The notes under the pieces: model-generated
The model's database searches: none
What the model saw: the letters and a program-made list of their open reading frames with translations, nothing else
Told to the model about the DNA's origin: nothing
Position numbers and translations under genes: made by a program
Part shown: in pieces, positions 33,197 through 37,156 of the stretch
How positions within the stretch are numbered: the stretch's first letter is position 1
Layout: each line of letters opens with the position of its first letter
Origin: Verrucomicrobiota bacterium
GTDB taxonomy: Bacteria > Verrucomicrobiota > Kiritimatiellia > Kiritimatiellales > Tichowtungiaceae
NCBI GenBank assembly: GCA_030153935.1
Contig: JASKKX010000012.1
Location: 1 to 37,156, forward strand
Direction of reading: 5' to 3'
Length of the DNA stretch: 37,156 nt

Positions 33197-33520
33197 TCAG
33201 ATCAGAAGCAAGTCAGTCAACAACAGAATAAACAAAAGGATGCAGATCGAGCTGACGCCAATCGACCAATATGGAAGAGGACTTTGATCATCCGAACGAC
33301 GCATCAGTTTGGACCCCGTCGCCAGCACTGCCAGCAGAAACGTGAGTCCGACCGCCAGCAGAAACGCCAGTCGGTTCTTATCCGCATATGGAACGCTCGA
33401 ACCGGCTCGTCCCACCAGCGGCAGCAGCATGCAGGTGAAGAAAAACGAAACCCCCGACGCCACCGTCAGCACACTGCCGGTGACCGGCTTTCGAATAAAC
33501 TCTTTAAATCCTGAATTCAC
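33197..33520 (-). CDS. Small three-helix membrane protein, function unknown
   Basis: A 107-residue protein with three hydrophobic segments: around VLTVASGVSFFFTCMLLPLVG, LAFLLAVGLTFLLAVLA, and the C-terminal SIGVSSICILLFILLLTDLLLI. The short loops are charged (RRSDDQ). I do not recognise a family. It starts with GTG, preceded by GGAGGGCC at rather short spacing. It is divergent from uvrA, and a palindrome copy lies 40 bases upstream in the shared spacer. It is probably a real gene because of its regular membrane pattern and ribosome site. Confidence 0.55.
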   Translation of the reverse strand: MNSGFKEFIRKPVTGSVLTVASGVSFFFTCMLLPLVGRAGSSVPYADKNRLAFLLAVGLTFLLAVLATGSKLMRRSDDQSPLPYWSIGVSSICILLFILLLTDLLLI

Positions 33521-33559
33521 GGCCCTCCATTATAGATCAAAACTGTCTTCAAACAAGAT

Positions 33560-33578
33560 TTTTCCAATGCATGGAAAA
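33560..33578. repeat. Dispersed palindrome copy upstream of uvrA
   Basis: TTTTCCAATGCATGGAAAA, one mismatch to the consensus. It is intergenic, 39 bases before the uvrA ATG, and spans the interval just before a TATAGT -10 box. Confidence 0.8.
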
Positions 33579-33588
33579 CGTCTATAGT
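33560..33588 (+). promoter_or_regulatory. Candidate uvrA promoter with overlapping palindrome
   Basis: TATAGT at 33583-33588 is a good -10 box. The matching -35 position (17-base spacing) is TTTTCC, which is the left arm of the palindrome. A protein bound to the palindrome would cover the promoter. Confidence 0.45.
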
Positions 33589-33617
33589 CTATTTTTAATT
33601 ACTGGAAAACTGAATTT

Positions 33618-36440
33618 ATGAGCGACAAATGGATCACTGTAACCGGTGCGCGCGAGCACAACCTCAAGAATGTAACCGTGCGCATCCCGCGCAACAAACT
33701 CACCGTCATCACCGGCCTCAGCGGCTCTGGGAAATCGTCGCTCGCCTTTGATACTCTCTATGCCGAAGGCCAGCGCAAATATGTCGAAAGCCTCTCCTCC
33801 TATGCCCGCCAGTTCCTTGAGCAGATGCAGAAGCCGGACGTCGATACCATCGAAGGCCTCTCGCCCGCCATCTCCATCGAGCAGCGCACGGCGGGCTCCA
33901 ACCCGCGCTCCATTGTCGCCACGACAACGGAAATCCACGACTACCTGCGCCTGCTGTTTTCAAGTATTGGAAAAGTTCACTGCCCCTCCTGCGGCAAACC
34001 GATTCAGCGGCAGAGCGCCGAAAACATCACCGAACAGTTGTTGCAGATTCCGGAAAAAACCAGAGTCATGCTGCTTGCACCGCTGGTGCGCGGACGCAAA
34101 GGACTCCACGAAGAAATCTTCGCCGCCGCCCGGCGGCAGGGGTTTGTGCGGGCGCGCATCAACGGGGAACTCTGTGAGCTCGACGCCGTCCCCGCCCTCG
34201 ACAAAAACAAAAAGCACACCATCGAAGCTGTCATCGACCGGCTCGTCATCGATTCCGCCGCCCGCAGCCGCATCAACGACTCGGTCGAGCTGGCCCTCGC
34301 CACCGGCGACGGATTGATGATTGCGATGGTTCAGACCGGCGAAAAATGGATCGACCGCCTTTACTCCGAAAAAAACGCCTGTCTCGACTGTGGCATCAGC
34401 TTTGAAACCTTCACGCCCAAACACTTCTCCTTCAACAGCCCGTACGGGGCCTGCCCGACCTGTTCCGGCCTCGGCAACCTGCTCACCTTCGATGAAGAAC
34501 TCGTCGTTCCCGACGAAACCCTGCCGCTCGAAGAAGCCGTTCATCCGTGGCGGCGCGGCGGACGCCGCGCCATCATCTACCACAAAAAACTGCTGGCTGC
34601 TGTTGCCGATCACTATGGCATTTCACTCCGTACGCCCTTTAACGAACTGCCTGCCGCCTTCAAAAAAGTTCTGTTTTACGGCTCCGGCGACGAGCCCATT
34701 ACCTATTTCCTGCGCCGCCACAAAGTCACCAAACCTTTCGAAGGGCTCATCCCGAATCTTCAGCGCAGCTACACCGACTCCGAAAGCGAATTCAACCAGA
34801 AGCGGTTGCGCACCTACATGGGCACCCGGCGCTGTCCCGCCTGCAACGGCGCACGCCTGCGGCCCGAAAGCCTCGCCTGCACCGTCGGCGGAAAAAACAT
34901 CCACGACATCACCGTTCTCTCCATCGAAAAAGCCCAGCAGTTTTTCCAGGCACTGGACCTGTCCAGAGAGGAGGCGCGCATCGCGCGCGACATTCTCAAA
35001 GAAATCCAGGCGCGCCTCGGCTTCATGCTCGATGTCGGTCTCGATTATCTGACGCTCGACCGCGAAAGCGGCACCCTCTCCGGCGGCGAAGCCCAGCGCA
35101 TCCGGCTCGCCACGCAGATCGGCTCGCGCCTCACCGGCGTCCTCTACGTCCTCGACGAACCCAGCATCGGTCTGCACCAGCGCGACAACGACCGCCTGCT
35201 CGCCACGCTCAAGGAGCTACGCGACCTCGGCAACACCGTCGTCGTCGTCGAGCACGACGAGCAGACCATTCGCGAAGCCGATTACGTCATCGATCTCGGT
35301 CCCGGCGCGGGCGTCCACGGCGGCGAAGTCACCTTTTGCGGAACGCCTGCCCAGCTGTTGAAGGCCAAAAATTCGCTCACGGCGCAGTACATGCGGCGCG
35401 AAATCGAAATCGAAATCCCGCAAAAGCGACATAAAGCCGCGGCCGGATACATCGAAATCCGCGGCGCAGCCGAAAACAATCTGAAAAATATAAACGTCAA
35501 AATTCCGCTCGGCCTGCTCACCGGCGTCACCGGCGTCTCCGGCTCCGGCAAAAGCACACTCGTCGATGATGTCCTGCGCCGGGCGCTCTACCGCCGTTTC
35601 TTCGGCTCCAAAGAACGCCCTGGCAAACATAAGGAACTGCTCGGCGTCGAACAGATCGACAAAGTCATCGTCATCGACCAGTCGCCGATCGGCCGCACCC
35701 CGCGCAGCAACCCCGTCACCTACACCAGCGCCTTCTCCATCATCCGCGACCTCTTCGCCAAACTGCCCGCCTCCAAGGTGCGCGGCTACGGCCCGGGCCG
35801 CTTCAGCTTCAACGTCAAAGGCGGACGCTGCGAACACTGCACCGGCGACGGCCTGCTCAAAATTGAAATGCACTTCCTGCCCGACGTCTACGTCACCTGC
35901 CCGCAGTGCGCAGGAAAACGTTATAACCGCGAAACGCTCGAAGTCCATTACGGCGGCAAAAACATCGCCGATGTGCTCGCCATGACCATCAACGAAGCCT
36001 GCGACTTTTTCGCCGCCATCCCCGGTGTCGAACGCCGCCTGCGCACCCTGCGCGAAACCGGCCTCGGCTACCTGCGCCTCGGTCAGTCCGCCACCACCCT
36101 CTCCGGCGGCGAGGCCCAGCGCATCAAGCTCTCCGCCGAACTCAGCAAAAAAGCGACTGGTAAAACGCTCTACATTCTCGACGAGCCGACCACCGGCCTG
36201 CACTTCGCCGACGTCCACAAACTCATTGAAGTACTGGAAACGCTGCGCGACGGCGGCAACACCGTGCTCGTCATCGAACACAACCTCGACGTCATCAAAC
36301 GCGCCGACTGGCTTATCGACCTTGGCCCCGAAGGCGGCGAACGCGGCGGCACCCTCGTCGTCGCCGGCACCCCCGAAAAAGTCGCCAAAACCCCCGCATC
36401 CTACACCGGAAAATATCTCGCCGACCTGCTCAAAAACTGA
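33618..36440 (+). CDS. uvrA: Excinuclease ABC subunit A
   Basis: DNA damage-sensing ATPase of nucleotide excision repair. It has two ABC modules. The first Walker A is [16 protein letters not shown] (about 33-48), with zinc-binding cysteines in CPSCGKPI and CLDCGISFE...CPTCSGLG and the signature [17 protein letters not shown]. The second has [15 protein letters not shown], the zinc finger CEHCTGDG...CPQCAGKR and [15 protein letters not shown]. At 940 residues the length is normal. The ATG has no strong ribosome site. A palindrome copy overlaps its likely promoter, and a shortened copy lies in the coding region. The second half uses C-ending codons strongly, so spurious frames are abundant on both strands. 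Confidence 0.97.
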   Translation: MSDKWITVTGAREHNLKNVTVRIPRNKLTVITGLSGSGKSSLAFDTLYAEGQRKYVESLSSYARQFLEQMQKPDVDTIEGLSPAISIEQRTAGSNPRSIVATTTEIHDYLRLLFSSIGKVHCPSCGKPIQRQSAENITEQLLQIPEKTRVMLLAPLVRGRKGLHEEIFAAARRQGFVRARINGELCELDAVPALDKNKKHTIEAVIDRLVIDSAARSRINDSVELALATGDGLMIAMVQTGEKWIDRLYSEKNACLDCGISFETFTPKHFSFNSPYGACPTCSGLGNLLTFDEELVVPDETLPLEEAVHPWRRGGRRAIIYHKKLLAAVADHYGISLRTPFNELPAAFKKVLFYGSGDEPITYFLRRHKVTKPFEGLIPNLQRSYTDSESEFNQKRLRTYMGTRRCPACNGARLRPESLACTVGGKNIHDITVLSIEKAQQFFQALDLSREEARIARDILKEIQARLGFMLDVGLDYLTLDRESGTLSGGEAQRIRLATQIGSRLTGVLYVLDEPSIGLHQRDNDRLLATLKELRDLGNTVVVVEHDEQTIREADYVIDLGPGAGVHGGEVTFCGTPAQLLKAKNSLTAQYMRREIEIEIPQKRHKAAAGYIEIRGAAENNLKNINVKIPLGLLTGVTGVSGSGKSTLVDDVLRRALYRRFFGSKERPGKHKELLGVEQIDKVIVIDQSPIGRTPRSNPVTYTSAFSIIRDLFAKLPASKVRGYGPGRFSFNVKGGRCEHCTGDGLLKIEMHFLPDVYVTCPQCAGKRYNRETLEVHYGGKNIADVLAMTINEACDFFAAIPGVERRLRTLRETGLGYLRLGQSATTLSGGEAQRIKLSAELSKKATGKTLYILDEPTTGLHFADVHKLIEVLETLRDGGNTVLVIEHNLDVIKRADWLIDLGPEGGERGGTLVVAGTPEKVAKTPASYTGKYLADLLKN
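33957..33974. repeat. Dispersed palindrome copy (in uvrA, one base short)
   Basis: TTTTCAAGTATTGGAAAA. The right arm is perfect and the left arm lacks one C. It is read in the third codon frame (FSSIGK). Confidence 0.6.
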
Positions 36441-36453
36441 AAAAACGCAAATG

Positions 36454-36472
36454 AGTTCCCAAGTCTGGAAGA
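36454..36472. repeat. Decayed dispersed palindrome copy (after uvrA)
   Basis: AGTTCCCAAGTCTGGAAGA. The symmetric core TTCCCA-AGT-CTGGAA remains, with several mismatches to the consensus. It lies 14 bases after the uvrA stop. Confidence 0.4.
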
Positions 36473-36515
36473 ATTCTGACGGGGTAACGGGAGCCCAGAG
36501 ATGAGCGAACCAAAG

Positions 36516-36710
36516 CGTGTACCCAACTCATCCTGCTGGCCTCACAGGGCACGCTCCGCGATCAACAGATCGCCGAGACAACCAGCCCCGGCTTCCTCCA
36601 CATTTCGCGGCTGGATCGACCGATTCCGCGAACAGAGCGCGGCGGTACTGATTCGCCGTCAGGGACTAAGGTGGACGACCGAGCCCGGTTCAGATCCGGG
36701 TGCAGAATGA
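36516..36710 (+). pseudogene. IS630-like transposase N-terminal relic, frameshifted
   Basis: Joining frames gives KRV, then TQLILLASQGTLRDQQIAE, then (after a further shift) RGWIDRFREQSAAVLIRRQG. This order matches the helix-turn-helix start of IS630-type transposases (ILLAAEG-QIAE-RW-RF-EG). At least two frameshifts are needed, and the DDE domain is absent. It is non-functional. The match is from memory of the motif pattern. Confidence 0.5.
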
Positions 36711-36735
36711 GGTCCCGTTACGGACTGCAATCCGC

Positions 36736-36886
36736 TCGCCCTATCCCGCTGTCGAACGCGATTACGCGTTCATCGTCGATGAGTCCCCGTACGAAACGAA
36801 GAAATTATTAAAGTGATCAACCGCTCGGCTCCGGCGGAACTGGGAAAAGCAGAACTTTTCGATAGTTTCCGCCACGATTCGCGAAA
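36736..36886 (+). pseudogene. Fragment like the C-terminal (FDX-ACB) domain of PheT
   Basis: One frame reads PYPAVERDYAFIVDESPYET; a shift at about 36795 continues as NEEIIKVINRSAPAELGKAELFDSFRHD. This matches the start of the ferredoxin-fold anticodon-binding domain of phenylalanyl-tRNA synthetase beta (P-V-RD-AF-VDE ... ELFD-FR). The rest of the domain and the rest of the gene are missing, and the frame runs on to a stop at 36957 without further similarity. It is a displaced, decayed fragment; an intact pheT must exist elsewhere. Confidence 0.55.
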
Positions 36887-37156
36887 ACTGATCCCTGTGC
36901 CGACAAGCGGCATTCCTCTCTTGACGGACGCAAGCAATGGCGTACTATTTATTCCGTGAGGAAGAGATGAGGAAACCCTGACAATGATCTTTAAAAATTT
37001 ATTTTTGCCCGCCCGGTTAGGCGATATTTTCTGATCCGATAGCAATTCATTATAGGGAGCTTAGGACGGTGCTGATGTATTCCATCTTCACTCGAGGGCG
37101 CCCACCTGTCAATTCAGGGTTCGGAAATGAGCCTTTTCCGGCAACGGGCTTTTTTT

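Larger units (their letters stand above)
36441..37156. other. Gene-poor stretch of element debris after uvrA
   Basis: No intact gene is visible. It holds a palindrome copy, a frameshifted transposase-like relic and a fragment like the PheT C-terminal domain, described separately. From about 36960 to the end the sequence is A/T-rich, then has short inverted repeats and a T run at the window edge. Confidence 0.6.

Noticed and set aside
35217-36281. Minus-strand ORF of 354 residues inside uvrA
   Set aside because: It mirrors the C-ending codon bias of uvrA and is rich in Ala, Gly, Val and Asp without domain features.
37124-37156. Possible terminator at the window edge (CGGAAA/TTTCCG and a GGGCTTTTTT end)
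   Set aside because: The stems are short and compete with each other, and the sequence is cut by the window, so I do not call it.

Overview
The window reads as a chromosomal segment of a Gram-negative, strictly or facultatively anaerobic bacterium. Most likely it belongs to the PVC group (Kiritimatiellota/Verrucomicrobiota-like). This placement is inferred from gene content: a multi-subunit [FeFe] hydrogenase, a GxxExxY remnant, an exported protein resembling the Amuc_1102 family, and a compact dcw cluster. No rRNA or marker search was possible.

Layout. Positions 1-2.3 kb hold apbE and a zinc alcohol dehydrogenase, both on the minus strand. Positions 2.3-4.4 kb hold gatA and gatC, separated by a degraded GxxExxY gene. 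Positions 4.5-7.7 kb (plus strand) hold an M42 aminopeptidase, trmB, a DUF3859 gene and an orphan trpD. Positions 17.8-7.76 kb (minus strand) form a tightly packed run: comF, accD, folC, murG, murC, an EEP-family hydrolase, ddl, ftsQ, ftsA, ftsZ. Most neighbours overlap or nearly touch, so peptidoglycan precursor synthesis, division, fatty-acid and folate genes are probably co-transcribed. Positions 18-19.4 kb hold an exported protein, tRNA-Lys(UUU) and a small phosphodiesterase. Positions 19.5-24.8 kb (plus strand) hold argC, a DUF454 membrane protein, an O-antigen-ligase/polymerase-like protein, a GT4 glycosyltransferase, an ExeA/GspA-type ATPase and a GspB-like protein. Positions 31.7-24.8 kb (minus strand) hold the hydrogenase genes hydC, a fused hydB and hydA, then a small TM1266-like regulator and a glycosyltransferase. 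Positions 31.8-36.4 kb hold nfo and uvrA (DNA repair) with a small membrane protein between them. Two gene-poor stretches, after nfo and after uvrA, contain transposase relics and a fragment resembling the C-terminal domain of pheT.

The most notable observations are four. (1) A dispersed 19-bp palindrome, TTTTCCAA-N3-TTGGAAAA, occurs about 15 times in intact or mildly decayed form, both inside genes in all three codon frames and between genes; one copy sits across the likely uvrA promoter. (2) The hydrogenase flavin subunit is a 1046-residue fusion of a NuoF/HydB module with a complete GltD/NfnB-like FAD-NAD(P)H module. It predicts a hydrogenase that may exchange electrons with both NADH and NADPH. 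(3) FtsZ has substitutions in the tubulin signature (GGGFGTG) and the catalytic T7 loop (NLDFVSL), yet keeps the FtsA-binding tail. (4) An EEP hydrolase occupies the position in the dcw cluster where murB is usually found.
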